A stretch of 64,000 bases of DNA. Origin: Candidatus Nanopelagicales bacterium (GTDB lineage: Bacteria; Actinomycetota; Actinomycetes; S36-B12; CAIYMF01). The DNA lies in the NCBI GenBank assembly GCA_025456065.1, contig JALOLH010000010.1, positions 1 through 64,000 of the forward strand. Reading direction: 5' to 3'. The notes below the pieces were generated by a model, which worked only from the letters and a program-made list of their open reading frames with translations, did not search any database and was not told the origin of the DNA. Position 1 is the stretch's first letter; each line of letters begins with the position of its first letter. The position numbers and the translations under genes are program-made. Shown piece after piece: positions 31,348-46,076 of this stretch.

Positions 31348-31380
31348 CCGGTGCCCGCCCCCGACCGGGGCGGGCACCGG
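31348..31380. terminator. 14-bp perfect GC hairpin between convergent genes
   Basis: CCGGTGCCCGCCCC (31348-31361), 5-nt loop, GGGGCGGGCACCGG (31367-31380). Confidence 0.8.
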
Positions 31381-31403
31381 CGCGTCCGGGCACCGGCGCG
31401 TCC
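31372..31403. repeat. 16-bp tandem repeat GGGCACCGGCGCGTCC x2
   Basis: 31372-31387 and 31388-31403 identical. Confidence 0.85.
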
Positions 31404-31407
31404 GGTG

Positions 31408-34341
31408 TCACCAGCCCTCGGCGAACGCCACCTCGAGGGCCTCGAGCAGGAAGTCCACGCCGGCGGCGTCGATGCACAGGGGGGGCTTGATCTTCAGCAC
31501 GTTCATGTGGTCACCGGTCGCGGCCATGACCACGCCGAGCTCGAGGAGCCGCTCGCACAGGGCATCGGTCGCCTCCGTGGCCGGTTCCCGGGTCGCCCGG
31601 TCACGCACCAGCTCCAGGCCGAGGTACAGGCCGCGGCCGTGCACCGCGCCTGCCATCGGGTGGCGAGCCACGAGCTGCTCGAGCCCGGCGCGCAGCCGTG
31701 CCCCCATGCGGGCGGCGTTGCCCTGCAGGTCCTCCTCCTGCAGGGCCTGCAGGGTGGCCAGCGCCGCGACCGCCCCCGCCGGGGTGCCGCCCATGGAGGC
31801 GAACAGCGAGCCCTCCACGGCGAAGGACTCCGCGATCTCGCGACGGCACACCACGGCGGAGACCGGGTACCCGTTGCCGGTCGCCTTGGCCAGGCAGACG
31901 ATGTCGGGGACGACGCCGTGCAGGTCGAAGCCCCAGAAGTGCGAGCCCAGCCGGCCGTAGCCCACCTGCACCTCGTCGGCGATCACGACGCCGCCGGCGG
32001 CGCGGACCGCCTCGTAGACCTGCGGCAGGTAGTCATCCGGCAGCTCGATGCCGCCGGCGTTGCCGTTGAGCGTCTCGCAGAGGAACGCCGCGGGCCGTCG
32101 GCCGGCCGCGGCCAGCTCGGCCAGGATCCGCCGCACGTCGTCGGCGTACCGCGTGCCCGCGTCCGCACCGGTGAACGGCCCGCGGTACAGGTTGGGCGGC
32201 TCGGCCAGGTGGATCCACTCCGGCCGGGTCCCCAGGGCGCGGGGGTTGTCCATGAGCGCGCTGGACACCTCGTCGGACGCGGTGGTCCAGCCGTGGTAGG
32301 CGGTCCGCAGGGCGATCGTGTCGCGGGCCTGCGTGTGCACCCGGGCCAGACGCAGGGCGAGGTCCACGCTCTCCGAGCCGCTGGAGAGCAGGAAGACCCG
32401 GTCGAGCCCGGGAGGCATGGTCGCCAGCAACTGCTCGGCGAACCCGACATGGGCCTCGTAGTGGAAGCGGGAGTTCGTGTTCAGCGTGCGCAGCTGCCGG
32501 GCCACCGCCCCGGCGACCGCGGGGTGGGCGTGCCCCAGCACGGTGACGTTGTTGATCGCGTCCAGGTACACCCGGCCGTCCACGTCGACGAGGTGATGGC
32601 GCCACCCCCGCTCGATGCGCGGCGGGTCGGCCCAGTAGTGCCGCTGGACGGCGGCGAGCGCCGCCGCGCGCCGGCGCAGCAGGTCGTGCCGGTCCTCGGG
32701 TGGTGGGGCGAGCGGGAGGCCGAGCAGCGGCCCGGGGTCCGGGCACAGCTGCCGCCACAGGGCCGCCAGGGAGGGTGGGGCGTGGGTGGGCGCGACCACC
32801 CCGGTCGGGACCACCTGCACGTGCACGTGCTCGGGCAGCGCGGCGTCCCGCGACGTGGTGACGCGGGCCACTGTCGCCCCGGCCGCCACGCGCCCGCCCT
32901 GCGCGCGCGTCGGCCGGGCGCCGGCCAGCACGAGGTCCCACCCGTCGTCCCCGACGAGCCGGGTGACCCAGGGGTCGGTGCTGCTGATCCGTCCCGGCCA
33001 GGGGGCGACCAGCTCGGTGCCCCGCGGCAGGAGCACGTCGACGCCGAGGTGGATCGTGGTCGGCTCGACCAGGGCGTTGCGGGCGGCCCGGTAGAGGTGG
33101 GCCTGGCCGTAGGGCACCACGCTGGTGACGTCCCGGCCCGCGTCGCGCGCCGCCGCCCGTGCCGCGGCCCGGACCTGGGCCGGTTCGGCCCAGGCGCCCT
33201 CGTCGAGCAGCGGTGAGGTGGTCGACAGGTCGATCGTCGCCACGCGGCCGAGCTCGGGCAGCACCGTGGTCGAGGCGGGCAGGCGCGGGGCCGGGGGCAT
33301 CGGCTGCCCAGCCGCCTGGCGCATGGCCAGGGTGCCCAGCGCCGCGGGGATCGCCTCGACCATCTCGAACACGGCGAGGTCCACGCCCAGGTTCTCGTGC
33401 AGGTAGGGGTTCTCGGGCTCACGGGTGAGCTGGTGCACCGTGCTGGCGAGCCCGGCGCACGCTCGGGCCGCGACCATCGGCCAGACGGCGTCGACCTCGA
33501 CCGGCGTGAGCGGCTGGGTGGTGAGGAAGCCGGCGAGGACGTCACCGGCGATGCGCAGCGGGGCGCGTCGGTCCTTCACGAGCAGCGCGCAGATCGCGAC
33601 GGCGACCTCCGAGGCCCGCCAGGTGCTGGTGAGGTCGCCGAAGTCGATGATGCCGACCGGCTCCGGCCGGGCGTCGGGCCCGGGCTCGGCGACGACGTTG
33701 AAGTCGGTGAGGTCGCCGTGGACGACCTGCTCGGGCAGCTCGTCGACGTGCGCGGCCAGGGCTGCCGTGGCGGCGGCCGACAGCGTCGCGACGCGCCCCG
33801 CGAGGGACTGGTCCAGCGAGGGGAGCAGCGCGGCGACCACCTCCGGGGAGCGGCGCACGTCCCACTGGGTGGGTTCGTGGGCCCCCACGTGCGCGAACCC
33901 AGCGAGCGCGGCGGTCACCCGGCCGGCCAGCGCGCCGAAGGCCCGGGCGGTCGGAGCGGCGAGGTAGCCCGCCGCGGTCATCGGCGTGCCGGTGACCCAC
34001 GTCAGCAGGCGAACGCTGTGCACCGCCCTGTCCAGCGCGACCTCCTCGCGGAGTGCGCCGGCGAGGCTGGGCACCGGCTGCGGGACGCGGATGGGCAGGC
34101 CCGCCAGGGCGAGCATCGCCGCGTTCTGCGCGTCCAGGGCCGCGGGGACGGCGGCGCTGTTCGCCACCTTGAGGACGTGCCGCAGCTCGGCGCCGTCGGG
34201 ACCGGCGGTGGTGAGCAGCACGTTGCGGTCCTGGTGGCTGCCGAGGTCCCGGGCGGCCGGCGCGACGAGCCCCCAGCGCTCGACGGCGATGGCGCGCGCC
34301 CGGTCCAGGTCGAGGGTCGGGGCGTGGGCGGCGACGGTCAC
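31408..34341 (-). CDS. Three-domain protein: APH-type kinase, M23-like domain, class-III PLP aminotransferase/phospho-lyase
   Basis: Kinase HGDLTDFNVV and IIDFGDLTS; M23-like HLGVD and HVHVQ; class-III aminotransferase INNVTVLGHAHPAV, SGSESVDLALRLAR, ADEVQVGYGR, CLAKATGNGYP. Confidence 0.9.
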   Translation of the reverse strand: MTVAAHAPTLDLDRARAIAVERWGLVAPAARDLGSHQDRNVLLTTAGPDGAELRHVLKVANSAAVPAALDAQNAAMLALAGLPIRVPQPVPSLAGALREEVALDRAVHSVRLLTWVTGTPMTAAGYLAAPTARAFGALAGRVTAALAGFAHVGAHEPTQWDVRRSPEVVAALLPSLDQSLAGRVATLSAAATAALAAHVDELPEQVVHGDLTDFNVVAEPGPDARPEPVGIIDFGDLTSTWRASEVAVAICALLVKDRRAPLRIAGDVLAGFLTTQPLTPVEVDAVWPMVAARACAGLASTVHQLTREPENPYLHENLGVDLAVFEMVEAIPAALGTLAMRQAAGQPMPPAPRLPASTTVLPELGRVATIDLSTTSPLLDEGAWAEPAQVRAAARAAARDAGRDVTSVVPYGQAHLYRAARNALVEPTTIHLGVDVLLPRGTELVAPWPGRISSTDPWVTRLVGDDGWDLVLAGARPTRAQGGRVAAGATVARVTTSRDAALPEHVHVQVVPTGVVAPTHAPPSLAALWRQLCPDPGPLLGLPLAPPPEDRHDLLRRRAAALAAVQRHYWADPPRIERGWRHHLVDVDGRVYLDAINNVTVLGHAHPAVAGAVARQLRTLNTNSRFHYEAHVGFAEQLLATMPPGLDRVFLLSSGSESVDLALRLARVHTQARDTIALRTAYHGWTTASDEVSSALMDNPRALGTRPEWIHLAEPPNLYRGPFTGADAGTRYADDVRRILAELAAAGRRPAAFLCETLNGNAGGIELPDDYLPQVYEAVRAAGGVVIADEVQVGYGRLGSHFWGFDLHGVVPDIVCLAKATGNGYPVSAVVCRREIAESFAVEGSLFASMGGTPAGAVAALATLQALQEEDLQGNAARMGARLRAGLEQLVARHPMAGAVHGRGLYLGLELVRDRATREPATEATDALCERLLELGVVMAATGDHMNVLKIKPPLCIDAAGVDFLLEALEVAFAEGW

Positions 34342-34418
34342 AGCCCGGCAGCCTAGTGAGCGGGCGTCGTGACCTCCGGCCCTGCTGCGCAGCCGGTCGC
34401 GCGACCTACGCTGCCCAC

Positions 34419-35759
34419 GTGGAGCCCGACGCCCGGGACCGGTTCGTCGACCTGCTGCGCGGCGGCAGCATCGTGGCCGTCGTCGTGGGGCACTGGCTGG
34501 TCGCCGACGTGCGCTGGGCCGATGGGCGCCTGGTCGAGACCAGCAGCCTCGCCGAGGTCCCCGCCATGTGGCCGATCACCTGGGCGTTCCTGGTGATCCC
34601 GCTCTTCTTCTTCGTGGGCGGCTTCGCGAACCGCCGCAGCTGGGAGGGCACCCGCTCCCGCGGGGAGGGGTACGCGACCTACCTCGACCGCCGGGTGCAC
34701 CGGATGCTGGTCCCCACGGCGCTCTACCTCGCCGTGGTGTGCACGGTCGGCCTGGTCGTGGACGCGGCCGGCGGACTCGGCCTCGGGGCCATGGGCGGGC
34801 TGTTCCTGCAGCCACTGTGGTTCCTCGGCGCGTACGTCTGCGTGGTCGCCCTGGCGCCGGTCATGCTGGCGGCGCACGGGCGCTGGGGCGCTGCGGTGCT
34901 CGTCGTGCTGGCCGCGCTGGTCGTGGTCGGCGACCTCGGGCGCTTCGGCCTGGGCCTGGCCGCACTCGGGTACCTGAACGTGCTGTGGGTCTGGCTGCTG
35001 ATGCACCAGCTGGGCTTCTGGTACGCACAGGGCGAGTTGGATCGGGCCACCGCGCGGTGGATGGCCGGGACCGGGCTGCTGCTCACCGGCGCCCTCGTGG
35101 CCCTCGAGCCCTATCCCGCGACGATGGTGGGGGTCCCGGGGGTCTCGGTGGGCAACATGCATCCCCCGACGCTGGCGGTCACCACGCTGGGGATCGCCCA
35201 GATCGGCGCCTGCCTGCTGCTGCGCCCGGCCCTCGTGCGGTGGCTGCAGCGCCCGGGCGCCTGGCGTGCGGTGGTCCTCGTGAACCTCACGATCATGTCC
35301 ATCTACCTGTGGCACCAGGCGGCGCTGACCCTCGCCGCGCGGCTCACGCTGCCCCTGGGCTGGCCGGATCCGCCCCCGGGGTCGCTCGCCTGGTGGGCCG
35401 CGCACCTGGCCTGGCTGGCGGTGCCGGGAACCCTGCTCGCGGGCATCGTCGCGGTGGTCGGCCGCGCCGAGCAGGTCCGCGCCCCCACGGCGATCCGGGC
35501 CGGTCCGGGCACGGCAGGGGCCGCTGCGGGCGCGGTCGTCCTCATCGGGCTCGGCCTGCTCGACCTCGCCGGTTCCAGTGCCCTCGACCTGCTCGCTGCG
35601 GGGCAGCCGCTGGGCCCGTTCACCCCGACGGCGGTGCTGGGCCTGGTGCTGCTCGCCGTGGGCTGGGCCGCCTTCGCGGTCCTCCGGCGCGTGGCGCCGT
35701 GGCGCGCCGGACCTGGGCTGCCAGCGCGGGCCGGGACGGGGGTCAGCCCGTCCGGGTGA
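34419..35759 (+). CDS. Acyltransferase 3 family membrane protein
   Basis: [48 protein letters not shown]; about 10 hydrophobic segments. Confidence 0.85.
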   Translation: MEPDARDRFVDLLRGGSIVAVVVGHWLVADVRWADGRLVETSSLAEVPAMWPITWAFLVIPLFFFVGGFANRRSWEGTRSRGEGYATYLDRRVHRMLVPTALYLAVVCTVGLVVDAAGGLGLGAMGGLFLQPLWFLGAYVCVVALAPVMLAAHGRWGAAVLVVLAALVVVGDLGRFGLGLAALGYLNVLWVWLLMHQLGFWYAQGELDRATARWMAGTGLLLTGALVALEPYPATMVGVPGVSVGNMHPPTLAVTTLGIAQIGACLLLRPALVRWLQRPGAWRAVVLVNLTIMSIYLWHQAALTLAARLTLPLGWPDPPPGSLAWWAAHLAWLAVPGTLLAGIVAVVGRAEQVRAPTAIRAGPGTAGAAAGAVVLIGLGLLDLAGSSALDLLAAGQPLGPFTPTAVLGLVLLAVGWAAFAVLRRVAPWRAGPGLPARAGTGVSPSG

Positions 35760-35792
35760 GCACCAGCAGGGTGCGCAGGTGCCCGGCTCGCC

Positions 35793-35798
35793 TATGCT
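35793..35798 (+). promoter_or_regulatory. Candidate -10 element (TATGCT) for gltB
   Basis: TATGCT about 125 nt upstream of the gltB ATG. Confidence 0.4.
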
Positions 35799-35923
35799 GT
35801 GCCCCTGGCGGGCCAACGTCGTCCCGCCGACCTGATCCGCACCAGCTGCGTCCGCCGTGGCAGGTCGGGGTCGGCCGACGACGTCTGCGGTCCTCCCCGC
35901 CCACCCGGCGGCGAGGAGCCGAC

Positions 35924-40454
<4,531 letters not shown>

Positions 40455-40462
<8 letters not shown>

Positions 40463-41909
40463 CCCGAAGGGCTTCCTGACCACCCCCCGCGAGCTGCCGG
40501 CGCGCCGTCCGGTGGACGTGCGCATCCGTGACTGGAAGGAGGTGTACGAGCCGTTCGGCGCCGACCACCTGCAGCGGCAGGCCGGCCGGTGCATGGACTG
40601 TGGGATCCCGTTCTGCCACGAGGGCTGCCCGCTGGGCAACCTGATCCCGGAGTGGAACGACCTGGTCTGGCGCGACGACTGGCGCGAGGCCATCGAGCGG
40701 CTGCACGCCACGAACAACTTCCCGGAGTTCACCGGTCGGCTGTGCCCCGCGCCGTGCGAGGCCGCGTGCGTCCTGGGGATCAACGCCGACGCCGTGACCA
40801 TCAAGCAGGTCGAGGTGTCCATCATCGACCGGGCCTGGGAGGCCGGCTGGGTCGTGCCGCAGGCGCCGGAGCGGCTCTCCGGCAAGCGGGTGGCGGTCAT
40901 CGGCTCGGGTCCGGCCGGCCTGGCCGCCGCGCAGCAGCTGGCTCGTGTCGGGCACACCGTCTCGGTCTACGAGCGCGCCGAGCGGGCCGGCGGGCTGCTG
41001 CGCTACGGCATCCCCGAGTTCAAGATGGAGAAGCACCACCTCGACCGGCGGTTGGCCCAGCTCGAGGCCGAGGGGGTGAAGTTCCGCACGGGCGTGGAGG
41101 TCGGCGTGGACCTCACCGCAGCCGAGCTGCGTCGCCGGCACGACGTGGTCGTGCTGGCCATCGGCGCCACCCAGTGGCGCGACCTGCCGGTGCCGGGCCG
41201 CGACCTGCCCGGCGTGCACCAGGCGATGGAGTACCTGCCGCTGGCGAACCAGGTCTGCGAGGGGACGCTCCCGGCCACGCCGATCGACGCCGCCGGCAAG
41301 CACGTGGTGATCATCGGCGGAGGCGACACGGGTGCGGACTGCGTGGGCACGGCCCACCGCCAGGGCGCGGCCTCGGTCACCCAGCTGGAGATCATGCCCA
41401 CCCCACCGGCCACCCGGCCGGGCAGCGCCCCCTGGCCGACCTACCCGATGGTGTACCGGGTCTCCTCCGCCCACGAGGAGGGGGGCGAGCGCGTCTTCTC
41501 GGTGAGCACCAAGGCGTTCCTCCCCGACGGGTCGGGTCGGCTGCGGGCCCTGCAGCTGGTCGAGGTCGAGCTGCACGAGGGCCGGTTCGCCGAGGTGCCC
41601 GGCAGCGAGCGGGAGATCCCGGCCGACCTGGTCTTCCTCGCGATGGGCTTCACCGGCCCGGAGCGCGGCCCGCTGCTCGAGCAGCTCGGCGTCGAGCTCG
41701 ACGAGCGCGGCAACGTGCGCCGGGACGGCGAGTACGCCACCACCGTGCCGGGCGTGTTCGTGGCCGGGGACGCCGGGCGCGGCCAGTCGCTGATCGTCTG
41801 GGCGATCGCCGAGGGCCGCGCGGCGGCCGCGGCCGTCGACGCGCACCTCATGGGCTCGACGGCCCTGCCGGTGCCGATCCCGCCGACCGCGCGGCCGCTG
41901 ACCGTCTGA
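40455..41909 (+). CDS. gltD: Glutamate synthase small subunit
   Basis: [67 protein letters not shown]. Confidence 0.97.
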
Positions 41910-41998
41910 CCCGGCAGCCGCCGTGGGGGAGCCCCCCCGTGCGCGGCGCCCGGCACCGTGGGCGGTGCTGGCATACCGTGGACGGCGAGGAGGTGGCG

Positions 41999-43225
41999 AT
42001 GGACCACGCCCGGCTGCTCGACAGCCTGCGCCGGGCGGTCGAGCGCGCGCCGCAGGACGCGGCGCTGCGTGCGCACCTCGCCGAGCTGCTGGTGCAGGCC
42101 GGCCTGGCCGAGGAGGCGATCGGGCACGTCGGGCTCCTGCTGGCCGCGGAGCCCGGGAACCCCACCTACCTGGCCCTGATGCGTGCCGCGATCGCCGGTG
42201 GGGCGCCACCGGGTCCCGGTGGGGAGGGGCCGGGCGTGTTCGACGTCCAGCTCGGCGAGCCCCCAAGCGGCGCACTGCCCGGCGCCGAGGGCTTCGACTG
42301 GGGCGCGGCCGAACGGGACCTGACCGGGGGCCTGGCCCACGAGCCGGTCGAGACCCCGCTGCGGCTGACCGACGTCGGTGGTCTCGACGAGGTCAAGGCC
42401 GAGCTCGAGGCGGCCTTCCTGGCCCCGCTGCGCCACCCCGAGCTGCGCGCCCGGTACGGGGCGACCCTGCGGGGCGGCCTGCTGCTCTACGGACCGCCCG
42501 GCTGTGGCAAGACCCACCTGGCCCGCGCGGTGGCCGGCGAGCTCGGGGCCCGGTTCATCCCGGTGTCGCTCGCCGATGTCCTGAGCGGCTGGGTCGGTCA
42601 GAGCGAGGGCAACCTGGCCGAGCGCTTCGGCTACGCGCGCGCCCAGGCCCCCTGCGTGGTGTTCCTCGACGAGGTGGACGCCCTCGGGCGCTCCCGGGCG
42701 GCGCTCGGCCGCGGGGGCTCGGCGCTGCGCGGGGTGGTCAACCAGCTGCTCGCCGAGCTGGACGGCGTGACCAGCACGAACGAGGGCGTGTACGTCCTCG
42801 CCGCGACGAACGCCCCCTGGGACGTCGATCCCGCCCTGCGCCGACCCGGGCGCCTGGACCGCACGCTCTTCGTGGCGCCCCCGGACGAGCCCGCCCGGAT
42901 CGCCATCCTGCGCAGCCACCTCGCTCGACTCCCGCTGGCCGGCGACGTCGACGTGGCCGACCTCGCCCGGCGCACGGAGGGCCACTCGGGGGCCGACCTC
43001 GCCCTGGCCTGCCGGTCAGCCGCGCAGTCGGCGCTGCTCGCCGCGGCGCGGACCGGGGCGACCGACCGGCCCGTCGGCAGGGGCGACCTGGAGGCGGCCC
43101 TCGCGGGTGTCCGCCCGTCGACGGGCGCGTGGTTCGCGAGCGCCCGCAACGTCGTGCTGTTCGCCGACCCGACCGGGGAGTTCGCCCCGCTGGCCGCACA
43201 CATGCGCACCCGCGGCCTGCTGTGA
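41999..43225 (+). CDS. CDC48/VCP-like AAA ATPase with N-terminal TPR-like region
   Basis: GPPGCGKTHLARAVAGEL; VVFLDEVDALG; RRPGRLDRTLFVAPPD; N-terminus LRRAVERAPQDAALRAHLAELLVQAGLAEEAIGHVGLLLAAEPGN. Confidence 0.88.
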   Translation: MDHARLLDSLRRAVERAPQDAALRAHLAELLVQAGLAEEAIGHVGLLLAAEPGNPTYLALMRAAIAGGAPPGPGGEGPGVFDVQLGEPPSGALPGAEGFDWGAAERDLTGGLAHEPVETPLRLTDVGGLDEVKAELEAAFLAPLRHPELRARYGATLRGGLLLYGPPGCGKTHLARAVAGELGARFIPVSLADVLSGWVGQSEGNLAERFGYARAQAPCVVFLDEVDALGRSRAALGRGGSALRGVVNQLLAELDGVTSTNEGVYVLAATNAPWDVDPALRRPGRLDRTLFVAPPDEPARIAILRSHLARLPLAGDVDVADLARRTEGHSGADLALACRSAAQSALLAAARTGATDRPVGRGDLEAALAGVRPSTGAWFASARNVVLFADPTGEFAPLAAHMRTRGLL

Positions 43226-43241
43226 GTCCGGCGGCCGGCGG

Positions 43242-44369
43242 ATGAGGCATGCCGAGGGCCCGCCCGGGCTGCCCGCCGACCCGTCCGCGCTGGCTGAGGC
43301 GCTCGTGGCGGCCCAGCGCTGGGACGCGGCGCTGGCGGCCACCACCACGGCCCTCGCCGGGGCGCCGCACGACCCCCGCCTGCTGGCCCTGCTGGTGCGC
43401 TGCCTGCGTGCCCTCGGCCGCCGGGACGAGGCCGTGGACGTCGCGCGGCGCCTGCTCAGCGTGGCGCCGGACGATCCGCACGCCCTGCGACTGGGGGCGC
43501 TCGTCGTGCTCGACATGGGCTGGGTCGACGAGGCCATCGGCCTGGCCACGCGGGCGGTGCTGGTCGACCCGCACAACGCCGCGAACCATCTCGCGCTGTC
43601 CCGGGTGTGGGCCGCGTCGCGCCGGCCCGGGGCCGTCGCGCACCAGCTCGCCGCCGCCCGGGAGGCCGTGCTGCTCGACCCGCACAGCCCGGACGCCCGG
43701 CTGCAGATCGGGGCCGCCCTCGCCGCGAACGGCGAGGTGGCGGCCGCCCGGGCCGCCTACCGGGAGGCGCTGCGCCTGGACCCGTCGAGCGCACCGGCGC
43801 GCAACAACCTGGCGGTGCTGGCCCTGCAGGCCGGTGCCCACCGGGACGCCGCCCGCCACCTGGCAGCGGCGCTGGCGGTCGACGCCCAGGACCGGATCGC
43901 GCTGCGCAACCTCGACGCCCTCGCCGTGGCCGCGCTGCGCCGCGCCGGCTGGTGGCTCCTGGTGGCCCCGCTGCCCGCGCTGCTGGCGGCTGCCGCGGGC
44001 TGGCCGTCCGCCGCCCGGGTGCTGGCCGCGGCGGCGCTGCTGGGGGTGCCGGCGCTGCTGGTGGCCTGGTGGCACGGGCTGACCCCCGGTCAGCGCCACC
44101 AGGTCCGCGGCGTGCCCGGGCGCGTGCGGCTGCGCCGCTGGGTCTGGCCGGCACTGGCGGCGGTGCTGGGCGGCACCGGCCTGGCCACGGCCCTGCTGGC
44201 GCCGGGCGAGGTGACGGGCGAGACCCTGCGCGGCTACCTGTGGGTGCTGGTGGTCGTCGTCGTGGTGCGGCTGCTGGTCGCCTCCTCGAGGCCCACGTGG
44301 CGCACCGAGCTCGCCGCGCGCTGGACCCGGCTGGCGGGCGGCCGCGACCGGGACGACGAGGGGGGGTGA
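43242..44369 (+). CDS. TPR-repeat protein with C-terminal membrane segments
   Basis: Repeated helical units (VARRLLSVAPDDPHALRLGALVVLDMGWVDEAIGLATRAVLVDPHNAANHLAL); several TM segments at the C-terminus. Confidence 0.85.
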   Translation: MRHAEGPPGLPADPSALAEALVAAQRWDAALAATTTALAGAPHDPRLLALLVRCLRALGRRDEAVDVARRLLSVAPDDPHALRLGALVVLDMGWVDEAIGLATRAVLVDPHNAANHLALSRVWAASRRPGAVAHQLAAAREAVLLDPHSPDARLQIGAALAANGEVAAARAAYREALRLDPSSAPARNNLAVLALQAGAHRDAARHLAAALAVDAQDRIALRNLDALAVAALRRAGWWLLVAPLPALLAAAAGWPSAARVLAAAALLGVPALLVAWWHGLTPGQRHQVRGVPGRVRLRRWVWPALAAVLGGTGLATALLAPGEVTGETLRGYLWVLVVVVVVRLLVASSRPTWRTELAARWTRLAGGRDRDDEGG

Positions 44370-44516
44370 GCGGCGCGGCGGCCGGCGTCCCCGGTCGGCA
44401 CGTGACCGCGCTGCTGCGCGCGCCGTAGGCCGCTCGCACGTGTTCGCCCAGGGTTCATCCCTCGGCAGCGATCGCTCGCCGCGCCGCGGGGGTCCCGCGT
44501 CGTTACGCTCCGGCCC

Positions 44517-45950
44517 ATGCGCCGCGCGAAGATCGTCTGCACCCTCGGCCCTGCCACCTCGAGCTACGAGCAGATCAAGCAGCTCATCGAGTCGGGCATG
44601 AACGTGGCCCGGCTGAACATGTCCCACGGTGAGCACGCCATCCATGCGGAGTCCTACGCCAACGTGCGGCGGGCCGCGCGGGAGCTCCGCCGCGGCGTGG
44701 GCATCGTCGCCGACCTGCAGGGTCCGAAGATCCGCCTCGGCCGGTTCGCCGAGGGCCCGGTCATGCTGGAGAACGGGGCGGAGTTCACGATCACCACCGA
44801 GGACATCCTGGGCGACGTCACCCAGTGCGGCACCACCCACAAGGGCCTCCCCGGCGACTGCAAGGCGGGGGACACCCTGCTCGTCGACGACGGCAAGGTG
44901 AAGCTCGAGGTCGTCGACGTGGAGGGGCCCCGGGTGCGCACCCGGGTGGTCGAGGGCGGTCCCGTGAGCAACAACAAGGGCATCAACCTGCCCGGGGTCG
45001 CGGTGAGCGTGCCGGCGCTGTCGGACAAGGACAAGGACGACCTGCGCTGGGCGCTGCGCATCGGCGTGGACATGGTCTTCCTGTCGTTCGTGCGCAACGC
45101 CGCCGACGTCGAGGACGTGCACGCGATCATGGACGAGATCGGGCGGCGGATCCCGGTCCTGGCCAAGGTCGAGAAGCCCCAGGCGGTGCAGAACCTCGCC
45201 GGCATCGTGGCGGCGTTCGACGGGGTGATGGTGGCGCGGGGCGACCTGGGCGTCGAGCTGCCGCTCGAGGAGGTCCCGATCGTCCAGAAGCAGGCGATCC
45301 AGATGTGCCGCGAGGCGAACAAGCCGGTGATCGTGGCCACCCAGATGCTCGAGTCGATGATGGAGAACACCCGACCCACCCGGGCCGAGGCGTCCGACGT
45401 CGCGAACGCGGTCCTCGACGGCGCCGACGCCGTCATGCTCTCGGGGGAGACCAGCGTCGGGAAGCACCCGAACGTCGTCGTGCAGACGATGGCCGCGATC
45501 GTGTCCTACGCCGAGGAGAACGGCCTCGAGCGCATGCCGCGGCTGCCCAAGAAGAAGGGCCTGACGGTGAGCGAGGCGGTCACCCGTTCGGGGGTCGACC
45601 TGGCCCGGCGCACGGACGCCAGCTACATCGCCATCTTCACCGAGACCGGCCGCACCGCCCGGGAGGTCTCGTCCAGCCGGCCGAAGATGCGCCTGCTGGC
45701 CTTCACGCCCAGCGTGGCGGTCCAGCAGCAGCTCTCGGTCGTGTGGGGCGTCGAGTGCTTCCTCGTGCCCCCGGCCATGCACACCGACCAGATGGTCGAG
45801 CAGATCGACGCCGAGCTCCTGGCCGGCGGGGTGGGCCGGGCCGGCGAGGTCGCGGTCATCATCGCCGGCGTCCCGCCCGGCATCTCGGGGACGACCAACG
45901 GCCTGCGCGTGCATCACGTGGGTGCCGGCTCGGTCGAGCGGCGGGTCTGA
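44517..45950 (+). CDS. pyk: Pyruvate kinase
   Basis: MRRAKIVCTLGPATSSYEQIKQLIESGMNVARLNMSHG; VMVARGDLGVELPLEEVPIVQK; MLESMMENTRPTRAEASDVANAVLDG. Confidence 0.97.
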   Translation: MRRAKIVCTLGPATSSYEQIKQLIESGMNVARLNMSHGEHAIHAESYANVRRAARELRRGVGIVADLQGPKIRLGRFAEGPVMLENGAEFTITTEDILGDVTQCGTTHKGLPGDCKAGDTLLVDDGKVKLEVVDVEGPRVRTRVVEGGPVSNNKGINLPGVAVSVPALSDKDKDDLRWALRIGVDMVFLSFVRNAADVEDVHAIMDEIGRRIPVLAKVEKPQAVQNLAGIVAAFDGVMVARGDLGVELPLEEVPIVQKQAIQMCREANKPVIVATQMLESMMENTRPTRAEASDVANAVLDGADAVMLSGETSVGKHPNVVVQTMAAIVSYAEENGLERMPRLPKKKGLTVSEAVTRSGVDLARRTDASYIAIFTETGRTAREVSSSRPKMRLLAFTPSVAVQQQLSVVWGVECFLVPPAMHTDQMVEQIDAELLAGGVGRAGEVAVIIAGVPPGISGTTNGLRVHHVGAGSVERRV

Positions 45951-46022
45951 GGACCGCACCGCGGCACCGGTCGCCGTCTCCGGACGACCCGGCGACCCGG
46001 ACGGTCACGATCGCCCGCCAAG

Positions 46023-46052
46023 TTGCTTCCGGTTGGTCACGCTCCGTAGCGT
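46023..46052 (+). promoter_or_regulatory. Candidate housekeeping promoter of bldD (TTGCTT-N18-TAGCGT)
   Basis: -35-like 46023-46028 and -10-like 46047-46052, about 24 nt before the GTG start. Confidence 0.5.
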
Positions 46053-46076
46053 GAGGCGCGAGCTGAGGAGGGCCGA

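Noticed and set aside
31372-31403. Two-copy repeat considered as a CRISPR-like unit
   Set aside because: Directly tandem, no spacers, only 16 bp.
42738-45959. 1073 aa minus-strand ORF opposite the AAA/TPR/pyk genes
   Set aside because: Shadow ORF crossing three genes.
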